Assembly (NCBI GenBank): GCA_963844565.1
Contig: CAWJON010000001.1
Span: 248,001-312,000, forward strand
DNA length: 64,000 nt
Direction of reading: 5' to 3'
Source of the DNA: JAFEDN01 sp963844565
GTDB taxonomy: Bacteria; Pseudomonadota; Gammaproteobacteria; Coxiellales; Coxiellaceae
Each line of letters begins with the position of its first letter. The stretch's first letter is position 1. Made by a program: the position numbers and the translations under genes. A model generated the notes under the pieces. That model saw only the letters and a list, made by a program, of their open reading frames with translations. It made no database searches and had not been told where the DNA came from. Of the stretch, positions 9,252-17,808 are shown one piece after another.

Positions 9252-11197
9252 ACAGTTACCGCGGATGAGCTTCCAAAAACTCTAGCACAGCAACCCTGGT
9301 CTTCTCCGATTGGTGCGTAGGAGCTAACACTTCCAGTGCGTGGGCGTGATCCGGAAAAGACACTCAAACAATTACTCAAAGCCTTTCCTATACTTGGACA
9401 GCATTTTTGTTTTTCTTCTTCAGGCGCCTCTGGCAACAAAGGATCCGTCAAAGATGGTGCCTGCAATGATGCATTGAATGTCACATCCTGTTTTTTCAAT
9501 CCACAACAAGTCGAAATCGCGGCCCAAATAGAAGGACATCGTCCTCCTCGTTTATTACCCGCCGATGCATCTAGTTCTGATTCTGTTGCTTTTTCCTCAT
9601 CACCTACAGATGCTTCGTTCTTTGCGAATAATCCAAAACAAGTGGTCAGCATCTGGGTAACATAAGCGCAACAACCTTGTTTTGCTTCAGTTACTTCTTC
9701 TAACTCTCCTGGCACTTCTACTTGGTTTCGATCGACACCATAAGCCGAAGGACTCTGCGGCACTGGTGATTTTCCTCCCGTTGAAGAGGTGCTGTCGCTT
9801 GTAGACGACGCGGTTTCGGGAGTCATGATAACGAACGTCGGATTAAAAACATGACCATTGGTATTGCTGCTATTTATTTTTTCTTCTTGGTCTACCTCTA
9901 CGTCATCATAACCTTCTAATTCAGTCAGCACGGTGCCACCGAAGCATTTCGTTCTATCCGCCAAATAATGTAATCCTTGAAGCGCATAGTGCATGGACCA
10001 ATAAACATATTGAGTCGCTGCTAATCCACTCAATATTAATCCAACAAAACCTACCCCGAGATCTTTACCGTTATACTGATCCGCTTGTTTAGCTACCAAA
10101 CGTTCAGGGCCCGAAAATGCACGTGAAAACCACACCAAGAACATCGTAATATACTTTACGCCCTGTAAAAAATAGCCCATTACGTTGCTTTTAATCTTAA
10201 CCGCCGGAACTGTTCTGCCACTCGTGTTTCCTGTAATCCACTTTAAATTCTTCGAACTTTGACTGGCGTACGTTTGTATGGCTGAACAAACTAAAGCAAG
10301 ATAACTAAAAAATTGCAGCCAGTTAGGGTTACGTTGTTTACCATAAAACGTTTCAATTCTTTCTCTTAACAATTCAAAACTACCCTTAAATCCCCAGCTA
10401 CGATTGGCAACGTTGAGTAAGGTTAGTACGATAAAAACTAGTTTCCAAAAATGGCCCACTTGTCCAAAAGTTTTTATATTAGGATTAGGATCTTGTTCTC
10501 CTCTTGATGCTCTTTCTTCTTTTGCTTCTTGCGGATTAAAATATTCCCAAATCGTATTGGGCAATGAAAATAAAGCATCAACAGCAGTAAATAAATAACA
10601 AAACATTTGCCCGGCGGTAAAAATGGAACCCAAAATAACCATGTACCAATCACGATATTCGGAGTCCTCAATCGGATCGTATTCCGCTAAACCAGTTGCT
10701 GGAACCACAGCTCCAAAGCAAAAAGTAAGTAATACTGCTAAGGCGAGAATAGGGGCATAAACCTGGTACCATCCTTTACGGTTTTTTAAATTTTTCCAAA
10801 GTTTTGCACATTCCTCTTTAAACTCCTTGGCAGCGGCTGGCATATTGGCCATCATCAACCAACTGACGATAGAATCTACGATTGAGCTCAGTGGAGACAT
10901 GACATTGAGAAAGATTCCAAAGCTTGAAGATAAATTAAAATAATCTTGAATTGCCAATAAATAGGTAGCGGCCGCAAACATAGTAAAAAATGTATAGCCG
11001 CCTTCTGAAATAAAGCCTACACCACTTAAAACATAATCCCAAAAATCATAAGGCTGATAACCAAATTTATCATCTGCAGGTTGAGTGACTGGTCTGGGGG
11101 AGTTTACGATTGCTTGCGATGGCGTTGATTTTTTGATGACAGGCCTATATATTTTTTTTCCTCTGTTACCATAGCCATAACGATCTTGTCGCGCCAT
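9248..11197 (-). CDS. Orphan multi-pass membrane protein with repeated cysteine modules
   Basis: 649 residues, not recognised. Residues 1-45 are basic and Gly/Tyr-rich (RYGYGNRGKK). About six to eight hydrophobic segments lie between residues 55 and 410 (for example 55-83, 147-170, 184-212, 250-263, 295-310, 341-362, 380-400). From residue 420 onward the chain is soluble, acidic and Ser/Thr-rich, and carries a module seen three and a half times: Cys-rich start, nine residues, then Cys. The positions are C509/C510...C520, C554...C564/C565, C599/C600...C610, and a final C636/C637. The cores CPSIWAAISTCCG and CCPSIGKALSNC are clearly related. A good ribosome-binding site (AAGGAG) precedes the ATG. 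Clustered cysteines after membrane segments suggest lipidation or metal binding, but neither is shown. It could be a secreted effector or an envelope protein. Confidence 0.7.
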   Translation of the reverse strand: MARQDRYGYGNRGKKIYRPVIKKSTPSQAIVNSPRPVTQPADDKFGYQPYDFWDYVLSGVGFISEGGYTFFTMFAAATYLLAIQDYFNLSSSFGIFLNVMSPLSSIVDSIVSWLMMANMPAAAKEFKEECAKLWKNLKNRKGWYQVYAPILALAVLLTFCFGAVVPATGLAEYDPIEDSEYRDWYMVILGSIFTAGQMFCYLFTAVDALFSLPNTIWEYFNPQEAKEERASRGEQDPNPNIKTFGQVGHFWKLVFIVLTLLNVANRSWGFKGSFELLRERIETFYGKQRNPNWLQFFSYLALVCSAIQTYASQSSKNLKWITGNTSGRTVPAVKIKSNVMGYFLQGVKYITMFLVWFSRAFSGPERLVAKQADQYNGKDLGVGFVGLILSGLAATQYVYWSMHYALQGLHYLADRTKCFGGTVLTELEGYDDVEVDQEEKINSSNTNGHVFNPTFVIMTPETASSTSDSTSSTGGKSPVPQSPSAYGVDRNQVEVPGELEEVTEAKQGCCAYVTQMLTTCFGLFAKNEASVGDEEKATESELDASAGNKRGGRCPSIWAAISTCCGLKKQDVTFNASLQAPSLTDPLLPEAPEEEKQKCCPSIGKALSNCLSVFSGSRPRTGSVSSYAPIGEDQGCCARVFGSSSAVTV

Positions 11198-11362
11198 TTA
11201 TTTCTCCTTATTAAATTTGTTAGACGATTTTCAACCTTATCGATTCGATTATATTCTGTCAACGTTTTTTTTATTTTTTTGACAAGGACGAGATAATAAC
11301 TTATAAATATTCCATGTCTGATTTACGATTTATGCACCGAATTAAATTTTATTTTTAAAACT

Positions 11363-11812
11363 ATGCGAAAAACTAATCTCATACGCACCGTTGGAATTTT
11401 ATTATTGCTGATTTTTTTTAAAATCGCCGAGGCGGATACCTTAGTGTGGAAAACTACTTTTATTTCCGCCATGCCTGCACGCGCAAATGTGCCGGTTGAA
11501 TTTTGTCAGCAATTCTCTCCGGATGTGTATGTCGCGCCGGTGGAAAAATTATTGCGTGAATCGGTTACTACTGAAAATGGGTTACAAGTTAAATATCGAA
11601 ACCTATCCTCGCATCAACAAGACGGCCTTTTCTTTACTGAAATTACCGGAATATTTTCTAAAACACTGCGCAGCGGTCATCCTTGGTTTACTTATTTTTA
11701 TATTCATGAGCAAATGCTGACACCCCACGGCGTGGCTGACGGGGTGTGGAGTACGGAAAACTGCAAGGGACGGCTAATAGCGCAGCCAATGATTGTTCAC
11801 TCCCAATTTTAA
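11363..11812 (+). CDS. Small secreted protein of unknown function
   Basis: 149 residues. An N-terminal signal peptide (about residues 1-24, hydrophobic VGILLLLIFF, cleavage before DTLVW) is followed by a 125-residue mature domain. It has two cysteines (C48 and C134), which could form a disulfide, and an aromatic-rich middle (HPWFTYFYIHEQ). No family is recognised. The gene sits between the orphan membrane protein (divergent) and mrcA (convergent, 10 bases away). The location and signal suggest a periplasmic or exported product. Confidence 0.65.
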   Translation: MRKTNLIRTVGILLLLIFFKIAEADTLVWKTTFISAMPARANVPVEFCQQFSPDVYVAPVEKLLRESVTTENGLQVKYRNLSSHQQDGLFFTEITGIFSKTLRSGHPWFTYFYIHEQMLTPHGVADGVWSTENCKGRLIAQPMIVHSQF

Positions 11813-11822
11813 ACCTCAATTT

Positions 11823-14159
11823 TCAAAAGATTTCAGTGGGTGCTGTGGAAGAGGGATTGGCGGCGGGAGAGCTAGAAACTTCTTCTTGAGGAACATTGTC
11901 TTGACGGAAAACTTCAAAGATTGCATTGGTGTCGTTGCCACCTGCTAACAAACCAGTAGTGGCGTCAATCCGCGCAGTAACAATATCCGCTGGTTGCGGC
12001 ATGGTTTTTTCCGGCGTTCCAGACAAGGCGGTTTTCATAAATTCAATCCAAATTGGCAAAGCGGCTTGCGCACCATATTCATGAGTGGAACGTAGATCGT
12101 CATAGCCAACCCACACTGTCGTGACAATCTGACTGTTAAAACCAATAAACCAAGCATCCGCTTTATCATTGGTGGTGCCGGTTTTTCCGGCAATGTCAGA
12201 TCGTTGTAATACTTTAGCCGCTGAGCCGGTGCCGTGAACAACCACATCCCGCAAAGCTTGCGTCATCAAATAAATATTTTGTGGATCCACCACTCGTGGC
12301 GCACTGGCATTACTTTCAAGTTTAGGATCAGTGATACACGGCTCACAGGCAAACGCCGGATGGGCGGCAAAAACATTGTTTTTATTTTCATCGACAATTC
12401 GATCAATAAAATAAGGCACAGTTCGATAACCGCCATTAGCAAAAATCGCATAACCTGCCGCCATATCAATGGGAGATGTCATGCCCGTTCCCAAAGCCAA
12501 TGACAAACTGTGGGGCCATTGCTGGCTTTTAAAACCAAACTTTCCAAAAAAATCGAGCACGTAGTCGATCCCTAGCGCCTGCAACAAACGGATAGAAACC
12601 ATGTTACGAGATTGAATCAAACCTTCACGCAAACGAGTAGGACCATAAAACTCACGGGTATCATTTTGCGGACGCCACAAAGCATTTTCACCACTGTCAT
12701 GAATAACGATCGGGGCATCGTTGATTATACTGGCTAAGGTATAACCCTTCGCTAGAGCGGCGGAATAAAGAAAGGGCTTAATGCTGGACCCCGGTTGGCG
12801 GGCTGCTTGGGTAACACGGTTAAATTGACTGAGCCCATAATCAAATCCACCAATCAAAGCCAAAATGGCGCCACTTTGTGGATTTAAGGAGATAAGCGCC
12901 CCTTGCACTTTAGGTAAAGGCTCCAATCGCCAGCCATCCTTTATGTTCCGCACCCAAATCACTTCGCCGACAGAAAAAAAATCTGCAGTCGGCGAGGAGA
13001 CCGCCCAATCATAAGCCGATCCGGGTAACAGGATGGTTTCTCCGCTCGCCAACAAAGCGTGAACACTGTTTTCGCCGATCTCCAATACGGCCGCTGGTTG
13101 TAATGGATTTCCTACCCCTAAGCTCATCCCATTTAATTCTTGTTGCCAAGCGATTTGCCAATCATTGCCTGTTTTTGTCAGTGTTTTACCTGAACCTTCA
13201 TAACCATGCCGATCGGAATAATTGATAAGACCGTTTTGTAAAGCTTGATTAGCTGCATTCTGCAACCGAGAATCCAGCGTGGTATACACCTCAAAACCTT
13301 GATCATAAACGCCTGACCCATATTGTTGATACATAAATTGGCGCACCATCTCACCCACATAAGACGCGTTCACACCGATTTGTGGTCCATGATAACGGGA
13401 ATTATCCGGTTCATTAATGGCTTGTAAATAAGCGGCGTGGGTAATGTCGCCCACACCTTCCATCCGCAGCAATACATGGTTACGGCGCTCGATGGCTTCT
13501 TTTCTTCGAACCAATGGGTTATTTTTGGAAGGCGCTTGCGGTAAACCCGCGATCATTGCCATTTCCGCCAATGTCAGCTGATTTAATTTCTTGCCATAAT
13601 AAACATCTGCAGCCGCAGCAACGCCATAGGCGCGATTGCCAAAGTAGACTTTATTGAGATAGAGCTCAAGGATTTTGTCTTTGGGAAAAGAACGTTCAAT
13701 TTTTAAAGCCAATAAAATTTCACGCACTTTGCGAATATAGGTTTTTTTGTTTGAAAGGAAGAAGTTACGGGCCACTTGCATGGTAATGGTGCTAGCGCCT
13801 TGGCTCTTTTGACCGGTCCCCAGCAAGACCTTAAAAGCGCGAAACAGGCCAATTACATCGACACCCGGATGTGAATAAAAACGCTGGTCTTCGGTGGAAA
13901 GGATTGCTTGAATCAATAACCGGGGAACTTGATCAATCGAAACTGGAATGCGGCGGTTTTCTCCATATTCGCCAATTAATGCCCCGTCTTGGGTGTAAAC
14001 CCGCAGCGGAACCTGCATAGGCGCTTCTTTAAGTATCTCAACATCCGGCAATTGCATTTCGATAACCAGACAAAAGCCCAACGCGACAATAAACATTATT
14101 GCAAATATGCCAAAAACCGCTAAAAAATAGCGGTGAATAATTTTCCATAAAGAATTCAT
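11823..14159 (-). CDS. mrcA: Penicillin-binding protein 1A (bifunctional transglycosylase/transpeptidase)
   Basis: 778 residues. It polymerises and cross-links peptidoglycan at the outer face of the inner membrane. One N-terminal membrane segment (residues 10-33) is followed by a GT51 transglycosylase domain (TEDQRFYSHPGVD, GASTITMQVARN, KILELYLNKVYFG), an OB-like insert, and a class A transpeptidase domain. The latter has SxxK as SSIK (GSSIKPFLYSAAL, around residue 455), SxN as SRN (IQSRNMVS), and KTGTT (around residue 655). All catalytic motifs are intact. The divergent gene pair mrcA / pilM is the usual arrangement in gammaproteobacteria. Confidence 0.96.
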   Translation of the reverse strand: MNSLWKIIHRYFLAVFGIFAIMFIVALGFCLVIEMQLPDVEILKEAPMQVPLRVYTQDGALIGEYGENRRIPVSIDQVPRLLIQAILSTEDQRFYSHPGVDVIGLFRAFKVLLGTGQKSQGASTITMQVARNFFLSNKKTYIRKVREILLALKIERSFPKDKILELYLNKVYFGNRAYGVAAAADVYYGKKLNQLTLAEMAMIAGLPQAPSKNNPLVRRKEAIERRNHVLLRMEGVGDITHAAYLQAINEPDNSRYHGPQIGVNASYVGEMVRQFMYQQYGSGVYDQGFEVYTTLDSRLQNAANQALQNGLINYSDRHGYEGSGKTLTKTGNDWQIAWQQELNGMSLGVGNPLQPAAVLEIGENSVHALLASGETILLPGSAYDWAVSSPTADFFSVGEVIWVRNIKDGWRLEPLPKVQGALISLNPQSGAILALIGGFDYGLSQFNRVTQAARQPGSSIKPFLYSAALAKGYTLASIINDAPIVIHDSGENALWRPQNDTREFYGPTRLREGLIQSRNMVSIRLLQALGIDYVLDFFGKFGFKSQQWPHSLSLALGTGMTSPIDMAAGYAIFANGGYRTVPYFIDRIVDENKNNVFAAHPAFACEPCITDPKLESNASAPRVVDPQNIYLMTQALRDVVVHGTGSAAKVLQRSDIAGKTGTTNDKADAWFIGFNSQIVTTVWVGYDDLRSTHEYGAQAALPIWIEFMKTALSGTPEKTMPQPADIVTARIDATTGLLAGGNDTNAIFEVFRQDNVPQEEVSSSPAANPSSTAPTEIF

Positions 14160-14320
14160 GAATGCTGGTGCTCTCGTATTATCGCCATTGCCGTGAGTAT
14201 TGGACGAAAAATCAACTTTTCATTATAGCATTAGTTTTACTTACAAAACAGGTTGGCTGTGCCTGATTGCGGGGCGATGAAAGAAGACTTTGAAATGGTT
14301 GAATTATAATTTAGCGAAGG

Positions 14321-14344
14321 TTACGGGCTTACGCCCGCAGTTTA
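14321..14344. repeat. 24-base palindromic repeat, copy 1
   Basis: The core CGGGCTTACGCCCG forms a 5-bp stem with a TTAC loop. The full 24 bases are an exact reverse complement of 17590-17613, which lies on the other side of the pil cluster. A degenerate relative occurs near 58750. Confidence 0.75.
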
Positions 14345-14515
14345 CAAGATATTTAATTGAGTAAACTGGACTCGGCTCAGCATAGCTTAAAGTGCTAAAA
14401 AAATAAAAGATAATGCGGGAGTAGTTGTAAACATACGATAGATTTTCATAATTTTTCCTTTATTACTTATTGTATTTTTCTAGATTAATAAACTAGCAAA
14501 TTAGCCAAGACCGCT

Positions 14516-14679
14516 GGTTGTTGAGCGAGCCCGTTGCCGCTGGTCGTCCTGCGGAATATCCTTGCCAGACCGCTTGAACGACCCTCCATGGGCCGCTTCG
14601 TCTTTTTACATCCCTGTAAAAAGACGATCTGGCAAGGATATTCCTCCGGACTCTGCGTCAACGGGCTCGCTCAACAACC
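14516..14679. repeat. Nested foldback (inverted repeat) element
   Basis: Three nested perfect stems were read directly: 21 bp (14516-14536 with 14659-14679), 17 bp (14553-14569 with 14628-14644) and 12 bp with a four-base loop (14599-14610 with 14615-14626). The whole 164 bases can fold into one long arm. It has no coding capacity. It resembles a MITE or foldback element; target-site duplications were not obvious. Its sequence differs from the other repeat families in the window. Confidence 0.8.
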
Positions 14680-14743
14680 TGATGGGAGTTTGGTGCTTTT
14701 CGTTTGTTTATTTTTGTAATTTTTTGAAAATTCCGGTATTGCA

Positions 14744-15535
14744 TTGCTTGTGCTTTTATTTAAAACTGAAGAAATGATTAAACGGAAAACTATTGCGCAA
14801 ATTGGGCTGTATATTGGCAAAAATATTTTGGTTGCAGCGGCAAGCGTTAAAGAAAAACGGCGCGCAGTCGAACTACAGACAATCGACTATCAAACTAATG
14901 AAGCACAACAAGCATTCAATCAGCTTTATCGACATTTTTCGAATATTTCTAAAAAAGTGGTTATTGCTTTTTCATCTGAAAAAATGCATTTAAAAGAAGT
15001 ACGATTAGACAATTCTTTGTCGTTTGAGGAAGTTTACCAGCATTCCCGTCAACAAGCCTCCAATTGGTTTGGACAATCACCAGGAGGCTGGCGGGTTGAC
15101 ACGGAATGGATGTTCTGGCTGCCCGAGATAAAACAGCAAAAAGCCTGGCGAATCTTTGCAGCGCCAGCATTGCAAATAAACCATTTTTCAAAATTTCTGA
15201 GAAAATCCGGTTTTTCACTACTCGCGGTAGAAATTGAGATTACAGCGCTAGCGAGAAGCCTGCAATTTTTAGAACATTATCAGCCAAACCAACCGCATGC
15301 TGGCATTTGGCTACAACATGACACTTTAATTTTTTTTGTCGAATTAAAGAAACAAGTTATTTATAGCAAAAAATATCCACTCTCAACGCAGATTAAGCCG
15401 ATTATTACAACTGCATTACAGACCTACGAAAACAGTTTCCCTCAATTTAATATATGCTTTAACTTTTATTTCGGGGAAAAGTTTATTTTGCCAGCAGACA
15501 AAATTGCCTTGGGGTTGGGAGCTTATGGCGATTAA
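14744..15535 (+). CDS. pilM: PilM-like type IV pilus assembly protein
   Basis: Up to 263 residues; the more likely start is the in-frame ATG at 14774 (MIKRKTIAQIGLYIGK). PilM is an actin-like cytoplasmic protein that binds the PilN N-terminus. The order PilM-PilN-PilO-PilQ downstream is the main support. The N-terminus (IGLYIGKNILVAA) resembles the first actin-fold strand, but the protein is short (family about 350 residues) and diverged, resembling HofM/ComA-type competence proteins. It overlaps pilN by 11 bases, so translation is probably coupled. Confidence 0.7.
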   Translation: MLVLLFKTEEMIKRKTIAQIGLYIGKNILVAAASVKEKRRAVELQTIDYQTNEAQQAFNQLYRHFSNISKKVVIAFSSEKMHLKEVRLDNSLSFEEVYQHSRQQASNWFGQSPGGWRVDTEWMFWLPEIKQQKAWRIFAAPALQINHFSKFLRKSGFSLLAVEIEITALARSLQFLEHYQPNQPHAGIWLQHDTLIFFVELKKQVIYSKKYPLSTQIKPIITTALQTYENSFPQFNICFNFYFGEKFILPADKIALGLGAYGD

Positions 15536-16058
15536 TTTACTGGCGTGGCGGGAGAAAGAAAACTTTTATTCCAATCTTATAAAGCTAGCTTATCTAATTT
15601 TTAGCGGATTAATAACAATAACATTTATTTTTATTATCGATAAAAAAATTTTAAATCTAATTAACCACAACAAAAATTTAAACTTAGTCATGGAGAAAAG
15701 AATCTCCAGTCTGCCCGCCCCCAGAAACTTATCGCAGCTACAAAAAAAATTAAAATCCGACCAAATGGAAATAAATTTATTGACCACGCTTGCAAACAAT
15801 CAAAATAAATGGCTTAAAACAATTGATTTTTTGCGAGCAAAATGGCCGGTTGAATTTAGCTTAAACCAAATAACGTGGTCAATCGATCAATTAGAGCTTC
15901 TGGGCAGCACAACCTCGATTGAGAACATAGCCTCATGGACAAAACTATTTGAATCCACTCCTGTATTTAATCAAATTATAGCGCACAACTTAACGATTGA
16001 CGAAAAAACTCAGTCGGTAAAGTTTGTAATCACTGCAAATTATACCCAACACGGATGA
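15525..16058 (+). CDS. pilN: PilN-like type IV pilus inner-membrane protein
   Basis: 177 residues from the ATG at 15525, chosen because the product then starts MAINLLAWREKE, matching the conserved PilN start INLLPWRE that binds PilM. One membrane segment lies at about residues 20-40, followed by a coiled-coil region and a small periplasmic domain. It overlaps both neighbours (11 bases with pilM, 4 with pilO). It is one of the alignment-complex components linking the cytoplasmic motor to the secretin. Confidence 0.82.
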   Translation: MAINLLAWREKENFYSNLIKLAYLIFSGLITITFIFIIDKKILNLINHNKNLNLVMEKRISSLPAPRNLSQLQKKLKSDQMEINLLTTLANNQNKWLKTIDFLRAKWPVEFSLNQITWSIDQLELLGSTTSIENIASWTKLFESTPVFNQIIAHNLTIDEKTQSVKFVITANYTQHG

Positions 16059-16606
16059 AAAAAATTACCGACCAGTTTAAAAACAGATCTTGGAATAATA
16101 AATTATTTTATTTTTTAGAGAGCGTAATTATATTGACGATAATTTTCATAGGTATTTATTTTTTTCTGTACCCAAATTATGAAAAGCTCCACACTCTGAA
16201 CACAAACAAAATCTTCTTACAATTGCAATGGCAATCTCGTCGTCAACACTTATTAGAACAAGATAAATTACTGATAACAATTAAAAAATTTAACGAACAG
16301 TCTAATGCAAAGTTAAATCTTTATCATCAACATATCGATAAGTCTCAGATTATTGTAAATATAGTCAACGCTATGAAAATAAATCATTTGCAATTGATCG
16401 AGCTGACCCCAAAAACCAATAAGAACTTTTTGGAATTTAATCAACAATCTTTTATTTTAAAAGCGAATGGGTTTGAGCCTGATTTATTTAATTTTATTCA
16501 CGCGCTTACCCAACAAACCTGGGCGGTCGACTTTATCAACATCAGCTTCAGTATTGTTAAACAAAAATTATTGCTGCAAATGCAAATGGATATTTATTAT
16601 GTCTAA
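16055..16606 (+). CDS. pilO: PilO-like type IV pilus protein
   Basis: 183 residues with one membrane segment (about 21-43, ESVIILTIIFIGIYFFLYP), then a coiled coil and a ferredoxin-like periplasmic domain as in PilO. Sequence similarity is weak, and the call rests on size, topology and position between pilN and the secretin. It overlaps pilN by 4 bases and pilQ by 8 bases. No pilP-type lipoprotein gene follows, unlike the usual pilMNOPQ order. Confidence 0.72.
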   Translation: MKKITDQFKNRSWNNKLFYFLESVIILTIIFIGIYFFLYPNYEKLHTLNTNKIFLQLQWQSRRQHLLEQDKLLITIKKFNEQSNAKLNLYHQHIDKSQIIVNIVNAMKINHLQLIELTPKTNKNFLEFNQQSFILKANGFEPDLFNFIHALTQQTWAVDFINISFSIVKQKLLLQMQMDIYYV

Positions 16607-17435
16607 ATTTAAGTCTTTCTGGAAAAGATTATTGATCGTTTCTTTTATTGTTAATTGGTTTTTTGTTGATGTTAGTTTTTCAGCGCCGCGCATTCTATTT
16701 GGAGAAAATGTTGAATCAGAGAAAAAACCTCTAAATGCAGATGATCCTAAACAACAGATACTAATTAAAGCACATATTGTTAATATTGATAAAAATTTTA
16801 CTCAATCTTTGGGATTTGTTTTTAGCACTTCTTCAAAAACTCTGGGTTCTTCTAGTGGCTTCACCATGAACTTACCGGTTTTGAGCAGCGCAGCCAGCGG
16901 AATGACGCTCCCAATTGCAGAATTAGGGCAGGGAATACTGCTAGAAGCGACGTTAGACGCCTTAGAACAAGAAGGTCATGCTGAATCAATTTCAGATCCA
17001 CAATTGTTAACCTTAGATGGCCAATCCGCAATTCTTGAGTCTGGACAGGAAGTCCCTTATCAACAAACCAGCGAAAATGGTGGGACCACTGTAGCTTTTA
17101 AAAAAGCAGTCCTTAGCTTAAAGGTAACACCGCATATTCAATCAGACAGCCATATTTTATTAAATTTAACCATCAACCAAGACCAAGTAAGCTCTTTAAC
17201 CGTCAATGGCGTTCCAGCGATCAAAACCCAACAATTACAAACCCAAGTACTGATGAAAAATCAAAGCACGCTGGTCTTGGGAGGACTCTTTGAGGAGAAT
17301 TCCTCCGAGGATCATCAAAGAGTGCCATTTATTAGCCGAATTCCCATTATTGGCTATTTATTTCATCATCGCGAAACCAATCACGATCGCCGCCAACTAC
17401 TAATATTGGTAACACCAATCATAGCAAAAACTTAA
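16599..17435 (+). CDS. pilQ: Short PilQ-like secretin
   Basis: 278 residues from the ATG at 16599; the start gives a signal peptide (FWKRLLIVSFIVNWFFVDVSFSA). Longer in-frame starts would lie inside pilO. The body is a secretin domain: ILIKAHIVNIDKNFTQSLGF (last N-domain strand), ILLEATLDALEQEGHAESISDPQ, and the C-terminal secretin signature VPFISRIPIIGYLFHHRE...LLILVTPII. PilQ is normally about 700 residues with AMIN and N0/N1 domains; these are absent, so only the membrane channel part remains. It might support a minimal DNA-uptake or pilus channel, or be a relic. The frame is intact. Confidence 0.85.
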   Translation: MSKFKSFWKRLLIVSFIVNWFFVDVSFSAPRILFGENVESEKKPLNADDPKQQILIKAHIVNIDKNFTQSLGFVFSTSSKTLGSSSGFTMNLPVLSSAASGMTLPIAELGQGILLEATLDALEQEGHAESISDPQLLTLDGQSAILESGQEVPYQQTSENGGTTVAFKKAVLSLKVTPHIQSDSHILLNLTINQDQVSSLTVNGVPAIKTQQLQTQVLMKNQSTLVLGGLFEENSSEDHQRVPFISRIPIIGYLFHHRETNHDRRQLLILVTPIIAKT

Positions 17436-17443
17436 CTCATTTC

Positions 17444-17750
17444 CCAGCAATTCCCGCTGAAGCGGAAATTGCTTCCTGGTTTTGATGCTGAGCCGCAGCA
17501 AAGCTGCATCTCAGCAATGAAGGGGGAGATCGCTGCCGCTCTTCTCCCCCTTGCGAACCCCCATCGGGATAGGAATGTGATTTTTTATGAAACTGCGGGC
17601 GTAAGCCCGTAACTTTACGCGATGGGGGTTGCAAGGGGGAGAATCGCGATTCTCCCCCTTGATTCCGAGCAATTGGCTTTGCCAATGCGCAGGATTTAAA
17701 CCAGGAAGCGATTCCCGCTGCCTTCAGCGGGAACCGCTGCTAATTGCTGT
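17444..17750. repeat. GC-rich palindromic repeat, family B copy 1
   Basis: A complex of hairpins fills the gap between pilQ and parA. Outer arms of the form AAACCAGGAAGC and its complement flank internal stems built on GGGGGAGA/TCTCCCCC and GATGGGGGTT/AACCCCCATC. The 24-base palindrome at 17590-17613 is embedded. The same arms and internal stems recur at 45450-45582 and, in part, at 62613-62699. An 82-codon open frame across it on the minus strand is not considered a gene. Confidence 0.8.
17590..17613. repeat. 24-base palindromic repeat, copy 2
   Basis: Exact reverse complement of 14321-14344, embedded in the family B repeat upstream of parA. Its centre (CGGGCGTAAGCCCG) forms a 5-bp stem with a GTAA loop. 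Confidence 0.75.
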
Positions 17751-17808
17751 TTCTGTCTACCGGCAAATCTGATAAGATTTTTAATCATTCTTTTCATCGG
17801 ATACCATC

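Larger units (their letters stand above)
14160..14743. other. 584-base intergenic region between mrcA and pilM
   Basis: It contains no convincing gene. It holds a short palindrome (14321-14344) that recurs in opposite orientation at 17590, an AT-rich stretch (14400-14500) where the promoters would be expected, and a large nested inverted repeat (14516-14679). Short open frames across the inverted repeat are artefacts of its symmetry. Confidence 0.7.

Noticed and set aside
17437..17685. 82-codon open frame on the minus strand between pilQ and parA
   Set aside because: It lies entirely in a multi-hairpin repeat, has a composition dictated by the palindromes, and has no ribosome-binding site.
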